Assembly (NCBI GenBank): GCA_041395525.1
Contig: JAWLAH010000009.1
Span: 39,139-103,138 of the forward strand
Direction: 5' to 3'
Length of the DNA stretch: 64,000 nt
From: CADEED01 sp020442965
Lineage (GTDB): Bacteria > Pseudomonadota > Gammaproteobacteria > Steroidobacterales > Steroidobacteraceae
Shown here: positions 10,797 through 19,017 of the stretch, in pieces
Numbering within the stretch: the first letter of the stretch is position 1
How the letters are laid out: each line of letters begins with the position of its first letter
The notes under the pieces: model-generated
The model's input: the letters and a program-made list of their open reading frames with translations, nothing else
Told to the model about the DNA's origin: nothing
The model's database searches: none
Translations under genes and position numbers: made by a program

Positions 10797-11682
10797 CACC
10801 CCGGCCGGCTGCCGTGCGGCGCGCGTAAAAGCCGAACAGAACCGCTCCCATCACGACCGTCCACGCTAACACCAGCCATCCCACGAAACCGTCGAAGCGC
10901 GACAGCAGGAACGCGTAGGGGCTGGCCTCGTTGGGCGCGGAGGTTTGCCGAACAATCGCGATCACCCAGACCCAGCCGGCGTGCAGCCCGATACAGGCTG
11001 CGATGTTGCCCGTGATGCTGCGGACCAGGCCCAGCAACACGCCCACAGCGGCGAGTGCCAGAAACGCATCGGCGATGGCGAGTGGCTGCGCAAAGCTGTG
11101 CAACACGGCAGCGAGCATGTCCAGCCCGCTGCCGGCATCTACCTGATCCGCGGGAATTCGATACTTGCCAATGAAGTGTGTGGCGGCATAAACGAGCGCC
11201 GTCAAAACAACGGCGGTGGGGGCGCCCGACTCGCGCGCGATGGCCGTGTGCATCGCGCCGCGCAGGAAGGTTTCTTCGATGAGAGCAACGACCAGTCCGC
11301 TTGTCAGTCCTTGCATGGTGAGCGATGCGAACGTCGCCAGATCGAGTGTCACATCGGCGCGCGGTACACGCATATCGAGTGTCAGCAGCAGCGCGACGAC
11401 AGGCAGCATCATGGCAACCCCGAGCGCCAACCCCAACGCCAGTTCTCGCAGGAACGCAGCGCGCGGAAGTCCGTATCCGAGGCTCGCCTTGTTCGATAAA
11501 CGCAGCCGACGCACAGCGAAGAAGAATGACACGGCGAGTGTCAGCATCGCGATGCGGCTCGCGACACGATGGAAGGGAAAGTCGAATTGCGGCGTCAGGA
11601 GCAACCACGCCGGATAGGCCAGCACGGCGATACCGAGCAGGCCCAAGCCGATCAGACCCATGAAGATGGCGAATGCGCGCAT
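10771..11682 (-). CDS. CPBP-family intramembrane metalloprotease
   Basis: 303 aa with about eight hydrophobic helices. The conserved CPBP (ABI/Rce1-like) motifs are EETFLRG in the middle, TALVYAATHF about 30 residues later and GLHAGWVWV near the end; the glutamates and histidines would form the metal site inside the membrane. Substrate unknown. The gene points against the LON-domain gene and its end overlaps it by 26 bp. A start at 11682 is supported by the immediate membrane-anchor sequence MRAFAIFMGLIGLGLLG. Confidence 0.85.
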   Translation of the reverse strand: MRAFAIFMGLIGLGLLGIAVLAYPAWLLLTPQFDFPFHRVASRIAMLTLAVSFFFAVRRLRLSNKASLGYGLPRAAFLRELALGLALGVAMMLPVVALLLTLDMRVPRADVTLDLATFASLTMQGLTSGLVVALIEETFLRGAMHTAIARESGAPTAVVLTALVYAATHFIGKYRIPADQVDAGSGLDMLAAVLHSFAQPLAIADAFLALAAVGVLLGLVRSITGNIAACIGLHAGWVWVIAIVRQTSAPNEASPYAFLLSRFDGFVGWLVLAWTVVMGAVLFGFYARRTAAGRGATLARPGA

Positions 11683-11793
11683 GCGCGCACGTTACGCGGA
11701 CGAGACTAACTGCGCAAACGCGTGCGAAATGCGCGCTGTTCGCGAGCGCATTCGAGCGCATGCTGGCGCTGTACCCGGCGGAGTTCGTCAGCC

Positions 11794-12195
11794 ATGGAAA
11801 TCAACGGTCCAGATCCGCAGATCGCACTCGAGGTCATCGCGCTGCTGGCTGAACAGTGCGATCCGGCGAGCGGCATGGCACTGCCGCATGACTCAATCGT
11901 CTATCAGCCGAATGTGTCCGCCGCGTTGCTGGCGGCGCGCAGATCTCTCGAAGCGGAGGTCGATCGGCAAGCTCGCCGGGCACAAAGACCGTGCAACGTG
12001 GGCGCACCGTGGACCACGGCGGAGGAGCGGCTCATGATGGCGGCGTTCGATGCCGGGCACACGCCGGCCGATATCGCAGCTACGTTGCAGCGGTCGATCG
12101 CAGGCGTCGAGTCGCGGCTCGAGCGGCTTGGTCGGCTGGCGCCGCAGGTGCGCACGACGCGTGATCGCTACCGCTCTCGGCCGCACACGGAGTAG
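11794..12195 (+). CDS. small helix-turn-helix/Myb-like protein, function unknown
   Basis: 133 aa from the ATG at 11794; an upstream extension in the same frame is arginine-rich and non-specific. The N-terminal half (DPQIALEVIALLAEQCDP..LPHDSIVYQPNVSAALLAA) is not recognised. The C-terminal half, PWTTAEERLMMAAFDAG followed by TPADIAATLQRSIAGVESRLERLG, has the spacing of a SANT/Myb-like or sigma-region-4-like helix-turn-helix as found in small gammaproteobacterial proteins. It may bind DNA or assist a partner. Its stop is 14 bp from the convergent TraB/GumN gene. Confidence 0.6.
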   Translation: MEINGPDPQIALEVIALLAEQCDPASGMALPHDSIVYQPNVSAALLAARRSLEAEVDRQARRAQRPCNVGAPWTTAEERLMMAAFDAGHTPADIAATLQRSIAGVESRLERLGRLAPQVRTTRDRYRSRPHTE

Positions 12196-12209
12196 CGATC
12201 CGAACTTCC

Positions 12210-13076
12210 CTACTGCAGCCGCGTGAGCTTGACGCCGCGTTCTTGCAGCAGTGCGATCACGCCATCCTTGCCCACGAGATGCAGTGCGCCAACCACCACG
12301 AGGTAGTCCTGATCGTCGGCGCGCAAGGCTAGAATCTTGGGTATCCAATGCTCGTTGCGCTGGCTCAGTAGCGCACGATAGAGCTCAGGCGCACCCGCAA
12401 ATTCCCGTTCGAGTTCCGCTTCGAGCGCGTCCAGGCGCCCCTCGCGCCAGGCCATGCGCAGCGTCTGCAACTCGCGCTGTGCTTCGCTCACGTCATCGCT
12501 TGAAAGATCGAGAAACTTCGCCTGCTGGTCGTAGGATTGGTCGTCGAACAGCGCCAGTTGTTCCGTCATTGTCTCGAGGCCGGTAATGCTTTTGCCGTCC
12601 GCCTGAGCCTTGGCCGCAAGTTGCTGATCGACGCCGAGCGCGGGGTCATAGCCGCTCCTGGCAATCGCGGCCTGCGTCAACATCAGAGTAACAACCCATG
12701 GCTCCAGCTTGTCGATCGCCGAGGCAGGTAGACCGAGTTGTTCGCCGGCTTGCACAACGGCGGCATATTGCTCGGCCGACAGCACGCTTGCCAGCGTCCG
12801 GTCGGCTGGCAGCGTACCCCGCTGCAACATGAACGTTGCCGCTTCGGCGGGATCGAGGTCGTCCATGTCGAGCTCCATCACCAGCGATTCGGCCGCGGCG
12901 TAAGCGCGCTCGATCGTCGCTGGCAGAGTGGAATCACTGGCCGGTAGCGCATGCACGGAGCCTGCGATGTACACGGTGTTGTGATCACCCTGGAGCGACC
13001 AAACGGCGGCGTCGGCATGGGCGAAGGATGCTGTTAGCAGTAGACCGATGCCCGGCAGGAAGGCAAGGAATTTCAC
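12210..13076 (-). CDS. TraB/GumN family (Tiki-fold) exported protein
   Basis: 288 aa, GTG start overlapping the stop of the upstream phosphodiesterase by 4 bp. It begins with a signal peptide (MKFLAFLPGIGLLLTASFAHADA). The family core is visible: VYIAGSVHALP, in which the GSxH motif is the putative metal or catalytic site, ESLVMELDMDD, GLETMTEQLALFD, and the C-terminal LVVVGALHLVGKDGVIALLQERG. Related Tiki proteins are metalloproteases, but for GumN members activity is uncertain. The ChaN-like protein at 38.4-39.7 kb belongs to the same broad superfamily. Confidence 0.88.
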   Translation of the reverse strand: MKFLAFLPGIGLLLTASFAHADAAVWSLQGDHNTVYIAGSVHALPASDSTLPATIERAYAAAESLVMELDMDDLDPAEAATFMLQRGTLPADRTLASVLSAEQYAAVVQAGEQLGLPASAIDKLEPWVVTLMLTQAAIARSGYDPALGVDQQLAAKAQADGKSITGLETMTEQLALFDDQSYDQQAKFLDLSSDDVSEAQRELQTLRMAWREGRLDALEAELEREFAGAPELYRALLSQRNEHWIPKILALRADDQDYLVVVGALHLVGKDGVIALLQERGVKLTRLQ

Positions 13077-13819
13077 GGCACGTAGTGTACTTGCGTGTCG
13101 AGTTCGCCGGAAGTGTGCAGCGCGAGCGTTCGATAGCCCGGCGGCAGCGAGTCAACCGCGAAATCGGCTGAGTTCGGCAGAAACTGCGAGCAGGTCGAGG
13201 GCGTGCCGAGCAGGCGCACGCCCTTGCGCAGCGAATCGTAACTTTGATGAACGTGCCCCCACAGAACGGCGCGAACATGGGCGTGGCGATTGAGCACCGA
13301 CCAGAAGTCCGGCGCGTTGTCGAGTCCGACTGCGTCGAGCCACTCGCTCTGCATGGGCACCGGATGATGGTGCAGACAAACGAGTGTTGGCCGTCGCTGA
13401 GCCGTCACGAGCCAGCTCTCGAGGGCGGTCAGCACGGCAGCCGACAGGTGTCCGCGAGCCTCGTTCGGCAGCGTGCTGTCGAGCATGATCACGCGCCAGG
13501 CGCCGAGGTCTGCGTAGTCATCGAAGATAAAAGGAGTCGCTGCGAGTGTCCGACGCATCGCGGCGACGTGGTCATGATTGCCTGGAATGCACCAGATTGG
13601 CTTGTTGAGATCGGCTAACAGCTGCGGGAAATGCCGGTAACCATCGGGATCGTCTTGCACGAGATCGCCCGTGAGCAACACCCGATCGGCCGCCGATATC
13701 GCGGCACGGGCGGCCGCCACGGTACGCGCAAATGACTGCAGCGTCGCAACGCCGCGCAAGGTGCCAGCATCGGCACCAAATAGATGTGGATCTGTTAGTT
13801 GGACGAGGCGGACCGTCAT
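13073..13819 (-). CDS. cpdA: 3',5'-cyclic AMP phosphodiesterase CpdA-like metallophosphatase
   Basis: Calcineurin-like phosphoesterase, 248 aa from the ATG at 13819; longer in-frame extensions upstream carry no similarity. Metal-binding motifs in order: QLTDPHLF (DxH), LLTGDLVQD (GDxxxD), CIPGNHDH (GNHD), LVCLHHHPVPM and LWGHVHQSYDS (GHxH). The motif order and the short C-terminal tail (GYRTLALHTSGELDTQVHYV) fit CpdA, which would lower cAMP and influence a Crp-type regulator. Cotranscribed with the TraB/GumN gene through a 4-bp overlap. Confidence 0.85.
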   Translation of the reverse strand: MTVRLVQLTDPHLFGADAGTLRGVATLQSFARTVAAARAAISAADRVLLTGDLVQDDPDGYRHFPQLLADLNKPIWCIPGNHDHVAAMRRTLAATPFIFDDYADLGAWRVIMLDSTLPNEARGHLSAAVLTALESWLVTAQRRPTLVCLHHHPVPMQSEWLDAVGLDNAPDFWSVLNRHAHVRAVLWGHVHQSYDSLRKGVRLLGTPSTCSQFLPNSADFAVDSLPPGYRTLALHTSGELDTQVHYVP

Positions 13820-14107
13820 TTTGGCGTCTGGACTTGCTCCGGTATCACGGGCTAACTCCGGCCCGCCCAGCATCCTAGCGAAAAAATACCACTTGATCTG
13901 GTGACCCGCATCAACTCTCGGGCAACACATTCCAGCCGCTGTGATCGCGGACACACTTGCAGCATGACAGAATGCTGATGAGGCGTCGGGTGCGCGCGAC
14001 GGCCGACAATTGGACGGCGCTGCGCCAGGCGGGCACACTTCGACATCTGATCGGCGCAAGCTTATGCTTGGGTCGCGTCAGCAACGAAACAGACAATAGG
14101 GGAGTCC

Positions 14108-15301
14108 ATGGCCAAGACATCGCGCAATCTATCTCGCCGGCAGCTGCTCGCATCGGGCGGTGTCGCTGGACTCACCGGGCTCGTTGCCGCCGGGACTATG
14201 GCTGCCGGCGCGCAGAACGCAGCCGCCAAGCCTAGGATCTCGGTCGCGAAGGGAGGCAAGTACGACACCGTCGAGCTGCGACAGCCCGCAATCAACGTGT
14301 CTGCAATTCAGTCGCGCGTCCGGACCGTGGATGTGAAGAACCTGAAACCGACGATGCAAGCCAACGTCGATCACGTGCTGCGACTGATCGACTATGCACA
14401 AAGCCGGCCCGAGGAGTGGGGCCCGGACAATGTCTGGGGCGCCAAGCAAGATCTCATCTGCATGCACGAGTTTCCGCTGCAAGGCTTCATGCCTTGGACG
14501 CGTACTGAACTCAACAGGATCGCGTTCGATCTGCCGGGACCAGAGACCGAGGCCATCGGCGGGCGTGCCAAGAAGTACGGTTGCTACATCGCGTTTGGTT
14601 GTTATGCCAAGGAGAAAGACTGGCCGCGCCATGTCATCAACATGTCGGTCATCATCGGGCCTGATGGCAACATCGTGTCCAAACAATGGAAAGCCCGCAA
14701 TATTCTCGGGATGTTCGGCGATGTGGCGCTGATCGGCACGACGATCTATGACGTGCTCGATCGTTACGTCGAAATGTACGGCTGGGATGCGGTGCTGCCG
14801 GTCGCGCGCACCGATATTGGCAACATTGCGATGACCGCCGTCGGGGCCGAGCCCATGCTCTACGCCACGCTCGCGCTCAAGGGAACCGAGCTGTTGATCA
14901 TGTCGGTGACCGGCGGCTCCAACGCGGAGAGCGCGATGGCGGCCGCGAGGGCCAGCCGCATTTACACCGTGGGCGTCGGCAACTCGGTCTCGCCAGACAA
15001 CATCGGCTTTACGGACGCCGCAGGCGCGCAGGACGAGGGTACCGCGATCATTGATCCGCGCGGCACGGCGCTGGCGCGCTCGGGCAATCATCATGAGGAC
15101 ATCGTGCGTGCACGTGTACCGATCGCCGATTTTCGCAAGACGCGGCGTTTTCCCGAAGTGCCGATGGCGTTGCTGCTGCCGGTGTTCGAGCAATATCAGC
15201 CGCTGTTTCAGCCAAACGGTTTTGCCAAGAAGTTGCCCGAGACCTACCGCGAGGCCGGTGCGCTGGTTCGCGAGCGCATGGGCATGGACCCGATGAAGTG
15301 A
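14108..15301 (+). CDS. Tat-exported nitrilase-fold protein lacking the catalytic cysteine
   Basis: 397 aa with a twin-arginine signal (SRRQLLASGGVAGLTGL, residues 9-25), so probably folded before export to the periplasm. The fold is that of carbon-nitrogen hydrolases of the aliphatic-amidase branch: the glutamate is present in CMHEFPLQG (E121) and the lysine in IVSKQWKARN (about K192). At the position of the nucleophilic Cys, just before KGTELLIM, the sequence reads GNIAMTAVGAEPMLYATLAL, placing Thr (about 243) where Cys is expected. The three cysteines seen elsewhere are not in this segment. The protein may therefore be a non-hydrolytic binder or use different chemistry. An AGGGGAGT-like ribosome site precedes the ATG. 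The 288-bp spacer upstream holds no recognised gene. The carbonic anhydrase follows after 13 bp and is probably cotranscribed. Confidence 0.8.
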   Translation: MAKTSRNLSRRQLLASGGVAGLTGLVAAGTMAAGAQNAAAKPRISVAKGGKYDTVELRQPAINVSAIQSRVRTVDVKNLKPTMQANVDHVLRLIDYAQSRPEEWGPDNVWGAKQDLICMHEFPLQGFMPWTRTELNRIAFDLPGPETEAIGGRAKKYGCYIAFGCYAKEKDWPRHVINMSVIIGPDGNIVSKQWKARNILGMFGDVALIGTTIYDVLDRYVEMYGWDAVLPVARTDIGNIAMTAVGAEPMLYATLALKGTELLIMSVTGGSNAESAMAAARASRIYTVGVGNSVSPDNIGFTDAAGAQDEGTAIIDPRGTALARSGNHHEDIVRARVPIADFRKTRRFPEVPMALLLPVFEQYQPLFQPNGFAKKLPETYREAGALVRERMGMDPMK

Positions 15302-15314
15302 TCGCTGTCAGGAG

Positions 15315-15938
15315 ATGATTTCAGCCACGGCAGCTCTGCAACGGTTGCGGACCGGCAACCAGCGTTTCGTCGTCGAGACGAGCAGCCAGCGTGCATCCAC
15401 CAGTTCATCGCGCCGCACCGAGTTGGTGGCGGGGCAAGAGCCGTTTGCGATCATCCTGGGTTGCTCCGATTCACGCGTGCCGGCCGAGATCGTCTTCGGC
15501 CAGGGGCTCGGGGATCTGTTCGTCATCCGTGTGGCGGGCAATATCGTGGCTCCGTCTCAGATCGGCAGCATCGAATTCGCAGTGGAGGTATTTCGGACAC
15601 CCGTAGTCGTGGTGATGGGCCACACGATGTGCGGTGCGGTTAGCTCAACGCTGGATCAGCTCGAGCGGCCGACGGCCAGTCGGTCGCCCAATTTGCGCTC
15701 GATCGTCGATCGGATCGAGCCGGCGGTCGAGCCGCTCCTCGAGACCGAGCTGCGGCATGACCGTACGAAATTGCTCGCTCATGCGATTCGCGCCAACATC
15801 CGTGCAGCGACCAATCAGGTGCGGCGCGGCTCACGGATCCTGGAGAGTCTCATCCAGAACAATGAACTCTTGGTAGTCGGTGCGGAGTATTCGCTGGAGA
15901 CAGGCGTCGTCGATTTCTTCGACGAACCAACCGGCTAG
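15315..15938 (+). CDS. beta-class carbonic anhydrase
   Basis: Interconverts CO2 and bicarbonate with a zinc ion. 207 aa. The zinc ligands and Asp/Arg dyad are seen in LGCSDSRVP (C50, D52, R54) and GHTMCGAV (H103, C106), the standard spacing. There is no signal peptide, so it is cytosolic. It starts 13 bp after the nitrilase-fold gene, which suggests a two-gene unit; a functional link between the two is not obvious. Confidence 0.93.
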   Translation: MISATAALQRLRTGNQRFVVETSSQRASTSSSRRTELVAGQEPFAIILGCSDSRVPAEIVFGQGLGDLFVIRVAGNIVAPSQIGSIEFAVEVFRTPVVVVMGHTMCGAVSSTLDQLERPTASRSPNLRSIVDRIEPAVEPLLETELRHDRTKLLAHAIRANIRAATNQVRRGSRILESLIQNNELLVVGAEYSLETGVVDFFDEPTG

Positions 15939-16003
15939 CGTCTCGCTGGCAGCACCTCACGGCCTGTGCTCCACTGGTCCCGATTGCCGGTTAAGCTCGA
16001 CGC

Positions 16004-17353
16004 ATGAAGGCCACGCTACTCAAGTATCTCGATCGCTTGCGGGCCAGCTTCTGGTTCTTGCCGACGCTGATGGCGTTTGGCGCGGTCGTGTTCGCCTTCT
16101 TCACCGTCTGGTTGGATGAGACGGTTACCTCGGGCCGACTGAAGTCCATGGACTGGATCTACAGCGGCGGCGCCGAGGGTGCCAGCGCCGTCCTGCAAAC
16201 CATTGCGGGCTCGATGATCACCATTGCGGGCGTGGTGTTCTCACTCACCTTGGTGGCACTGTCGCTGGCCTCGCAGCAATTTGGCCCGCGAATGTTGCGT
16301 AATTTCATGCGCGACACGACCAACCAGCTGGTGCTGGGCACGTTCGTGGCAACCTTTCTCTATTGCCTGCTGGTGCTGCGCACGATCAGGCGCGCCGACG
16401 ATGCGCTGTTCGTGCCGCATCTGTCCGTTACCCTCGGGGTCATCTTCGCTTTGGCGAGCCTGTGGGTGCTGATCTTCTTTATTCATCACGTGTCCGTCTC
16501 GATCCAGGCTGACGAGATCGTGGCGCGCGTTGGCAAGGAGTTGCGACTAACGATACAGCGCCATTTCCCGCAAGAGCTCAATCGCGACGGTGAGGCTGAC
16601 GTGCCGGCGGCGATCCCGGGCGATTTGCCGCCCAACTTTGAGCAGGAAGCGCTCGTCGTTGCCGCTGACGAAGACGGCTATATGCACTACGTTGACGCTG
16701 ACGCGTTGCTGGCATTGGCCGAAGAACACGATGCCGTGATCAGGATGGAGCGCCGACCTGGACACTACGTGGTAGCGGGGACGCCGCTAGCGCGGGTCTG
16801 GCCGCCCGATCGGGTGGCGGACGACATTGCCGACAAGATCAACGGCGCGTTAGTGTTTGGCAATCAGCGTACGCCCGGTCAGGACATCGAATTCTCCGTG
16901 CAGCAATTGGTCGAGATCGCCGTGCGCGCGTTGTCGCCCGGCATCAACGATCCGTTCACGGCGATCACCTGCATCGATCGGCTCGGCTCTGCGCTGTATT
17001 GTCTCGCCGGTCGTGAGCTGCCGTCACCATACCGGCTCGACGAACAGCAGCGCCTGCGACTCGTGCTGCCACAGATGACTTTCGCCGGCGTTGCAGACGC
17101 GGCTTTCAATCAGATCCGCCAGCACGCACACAGCAGTGTGGCCGTTACGATTCGGTTGTTGGAAGCGGTTGCGGTCGTGGCCTCGACGACCTGTCGCGAC
17201 GAGGACCGTGCCGTCTTGCAGCGCCACGCGGACATGGTTGTCCGCGGCGCACGCGCTGATCTTGCCGAGAGGAACGACCTCGCGGTCGTCACCGAGCGTT
17301 ACGATACCGTTAGCAAAGAGCTGGTCGAAGCGGCGCGGCCGCGCAGGCACTGA
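16004..17353 (+). CDS. DUF2254 domain-containing membrane protein
   Basis: 449 aa. Four N-terminal membrane helices (SFWFLPTLMAFGAVVFAFFTV; IAGSMITIAGVVFSLTLVAL; LVLGTFVATFLYCLLVL; LSVTLGVIFALASLWVLIFF) precede a soluble C-terminal domain of about 270 residues. The stretch ASQQFGPRMLRNFMRD and the later SVQQLVEIAVRALSPGINDPFTA are characteristic of DUF2254. Members are inner-membrane proteins of unknown function, sometimes thought channel-like. It faces ahcY across a stem-loop that may end both transcripts. Confidence 0.88.
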   Translation: MKATLLKYLDRLRASFWFLPTLMAFGAVVFAFFTVWLDETVTSGRLKSMDWIYSGGAEGASAVLQTIAGSMITIAGVVFSLTLVALSLASQQFGPRMLRNFMRDTTNQLVLGTFVATFLYCLLVLRTIRRADDALFVPHLSVTLGVIFALASLWVLIFFIHHVSVSIQADEIVARVGKELRLTIQRHFPQELNRDGEADVPAAIPGDLPPNFEQEALVVAADEDGYMHYVDADALLALAEEHDAVIRMERRPGHYVVAGTPLARVWPPDRVADDIADKINGALVFGNQRTPGQDIEFSVQQLVEIAVRALSPGINDPFTAITCIDRLGSALYCLAGRELPSPYRLDEQQRLRLVLPQMTFAGVADAAFNQIRQHAHSSVAVTIRLLEAVAVVASTTCRDEDRAVLQRHADMVVRGARADLAERNDLAVVTERYDTVSKELVEAARPRRH

Positions 17354-17421
17354 ATCGCCGGACCGCTACCTGCTCGCAATCGGATTGTGGTGCACGGCCA
17401 GACCGTGCCCGGCCGTCGTCT

Positions 17422-17458
17422 GCTCACTCGTGTCCGAAGAGATCAGGCACGAGTGAGC
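17422..17458. terminator. stem-loop between convergent DUF2254 and ahcY
   Basis: GCTCACTCGTG (17422-17432) and CACGAGTGAGC (17448-17458) form a perfect 11-bp stem with a 15-nt loop in the 113-bp spacer between the two converging genes. There is no long T run on either side, so a canonical intrinsic terminator is not certain; symmetry and position make a bidirectional transcript end plausible. Confidence 0.5.
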
Positions 17459-17466
17459 CGGGCGAA

Positions 17467-18885
17467 CTAGTAGCGATAGGAGTCCGGCTTGTACGGACCT
17501 TCCTTCGGCACGCCGATATAACGCGCCTGTGCATCCGTCAGCACGGTGAGTTCTGCCCCGAGCTTGCTCAACTGCAGACGTGCCACCTTCTCGTCCAGAT
17601 GCTTTGGTAGCACATAGACGCCGACCGGATATTTCTCGGGGTTCTGGAACAACTCGATCTGCGCGATCGTTTGATTCGCAAACGACGACGACATGACGTA
17701 CGACGGGTGACCTGTGCCGCAGCCGAGATTTACCAGCCGGCCCTGCGCCAGGAGAATGATGCGCTTGCCGTCCGGGAAGATGATGTGATCGACCTGGGGC
17801 TTGATCTCTTCCCACTGGTACTGCTTGAGACCCGCGACATCGATCTCATTGTCGAAGTGCCCGATGTTGCAGACGATCGCCTGATTCTTCATGCGCTTCA
17901 TGTGATCGTGTGTGATCACCTGGAAGTTGCCGGTGGTCGTGACAAAGATGTCGGCCTTGTCTGCAGCGTAGTCCATGGTAACGATGCGATAGCCTTCCAT
18001 CGCCGCTTGCAGCGCGCAGATGGGGTCGATCTCGGTGACCCAAACTTGTGCTGACAACGCGCGCAACGCCTGCGCCGAGCCCTTGCCGACATCGCCATAG
18101 CCGGCAACCACCGCGATCTTGCCGGCGATCATGACGTCAGTAGCGCGCTTGATACCATCGACCAACGATTCGCGACAGCCATACAGGTTGTCGAACTTGC
18201 TCTTGGTAACCGAATCGTTGACGTTGATCGCGGGAAAGGCCAGCTGGCCTTCTTTGGCCATCTGGTACAGGCGCTTCACGCCGGTGGTGGTTTCTTCGGT
18301 GACGCCGCGGATGTGCTTCAGCCGGGTGGAGTACCACTTGGGATCACGCTTCAGCGTTTCCTTGATGGCGTTGAAGAGCGAAACCTCTTCTTCACTGCCG
18401 GGGTGACTCAGCAGGCTGGCGTCGGATTCCGCCTTGGAGCCCAAGTGCAATAGCAGAGTCGCGTCACCGCCATCGTCCAGAATCATGTTCGAGTAGCCGT
18501 TGTCCGGCCAGTCGAAGATCTTGTGAGTGAACTCCCAGTACTCGTCTAACGACTCGCCCTTGAAGGCATAGACCGGTATGCCGCGCACGGCAATCGCAGC
18601 CGCTGCGTGGTCCTGCGTCGAGTAGATGTTGCACGAGGCCCAGCGGATCTCCGCACCTAGCGCTTGCAGCGTCTCGATGAGCACGGCGGTCTGTATCGTC
18701 ATGTGCAACGAGCCAGTGATCCGCGCACCGCGCAGCGGCTGTGTCGCGGCGTATTCGTCGCGGATCGCGATGAGGCCGGGCATCTCGGTTTCGGCGATCG
18801 CGATTTCACGCCGGCCCCAGTCAGCCAGCGACAGATCGGCGACGCGGAAGTCGCCCTTAGCATTGGGTTTAACAACAGCGTTCAT
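17467..18885 (-). CDS. ahcY: adenosylhomocysteinase
   Basis: Hydrolyses S-adenosylhomocysteine to adenosine and homocysteine, removing the inhibitor left by SAM-dependent methylation. 472 aa with the bacterial insertion typical of the long form. Motifs: GSLHMTIQTAVLIETL, ASCNIYSTQDHAAAAI, the NAD-binding GYGDVGKGSAQ, and the C-terminal PSYVMSSSFANQ..KPDSYRY ending (Lys-Pro-Asp-x-Tyr-Arg-Tyr) that contacts NAD of a neighbouring subunit. The ATG has GGAG 7 nt upstream. It follows metK at 132 bp on the same strand, and the gap carries an SAH riboswitch, so expression should rise with SAH. Confidence 0.97.
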   Translation of the reverse strand: MNAVVKPNAKGDFRVADLSLADWGRREIAIAETEMPGLIAIRDEYAATQPLRGARITGSLHMTIQTAVLIETLQALGAEIRWASCNIYSTQDHAAAAIAVRGIPVYAFKGESLDEYWEFTHKIFDWPDNGYSNMILDDGGDATLLLHLGSKAESDASLLSHPGSEEEVSLFNAIKETLKRDPKWYSTRLKHIRGVTEETTTGVKRLYQMAKEGQLAFPAINVNDSVTKSKFDNLYGCRESLVDGIKRATDVMIAGKIAVVAGYGDVGKGSAQALRALSAQVWVTEIDPICALQAAMEGYRIVTMDYAADKADIFVTTTGNFQVITHDHMKRMKNQAIVCNIGHFDNEIDVAGLKQYQWEEIKPQVDHIIFPDGKRIILLAQGRLVNLGCGTGHPSYVMSSSFANQTIAQIELFQNPEKYPVGVYVLPKHLDEKVARLQLSKLGAELTVLTDAQARYIGVPKEGPYKPDSYRY

Positions 18886-18926
18886 ACTTACTCCGTTATC
18901 TCAATTGTTTGACAATTTCGGGATAA

Positions 18927-18998
18927 ACGGGCGCGGTTGTCTGATTCATCCACTCGCCGAGCCTGGCGTCGTACCGACGCTGCAGCGCCCCTCGGGAG
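18927..18998 (-). ncRNA. SAH riboswitch in the ahcY leader
   Basis: The minus-strand leader contains the signature CCCGAGGGGCGCUGCAGCG, a hairpin in which GCGUCG pairs with CGACGC around GUA, then CCAGGCUCGG. CCGAG at the 5' side pairs exactly with CUCGG after the hairpin, and GGGCGC pairs with GCGCCC near 18929-18935, closing the outer stem. This primary and secondary structure matches the known S-adenosylhomocysteine riboswitch class, whose usual target is ahcY. It ends about 40 nt before the ahcY start codon and lies between metK and ahcY, where binding of SAH would promote ahcY expression. Confidence 0.85.
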
Positions 18999-19017
18999 CA
19001 GTCATAAGCAACTCTCT

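Noticed and set aside
14129..15193. Long minus-strand open frame (354 codons) opposite the nitrilase-fold gene
   Set aside because: It is the antisense shadow of a GC-rich gene; its translation is rich in Arg/His/Asp and has no motifs, while the plus strand has a clear family match.
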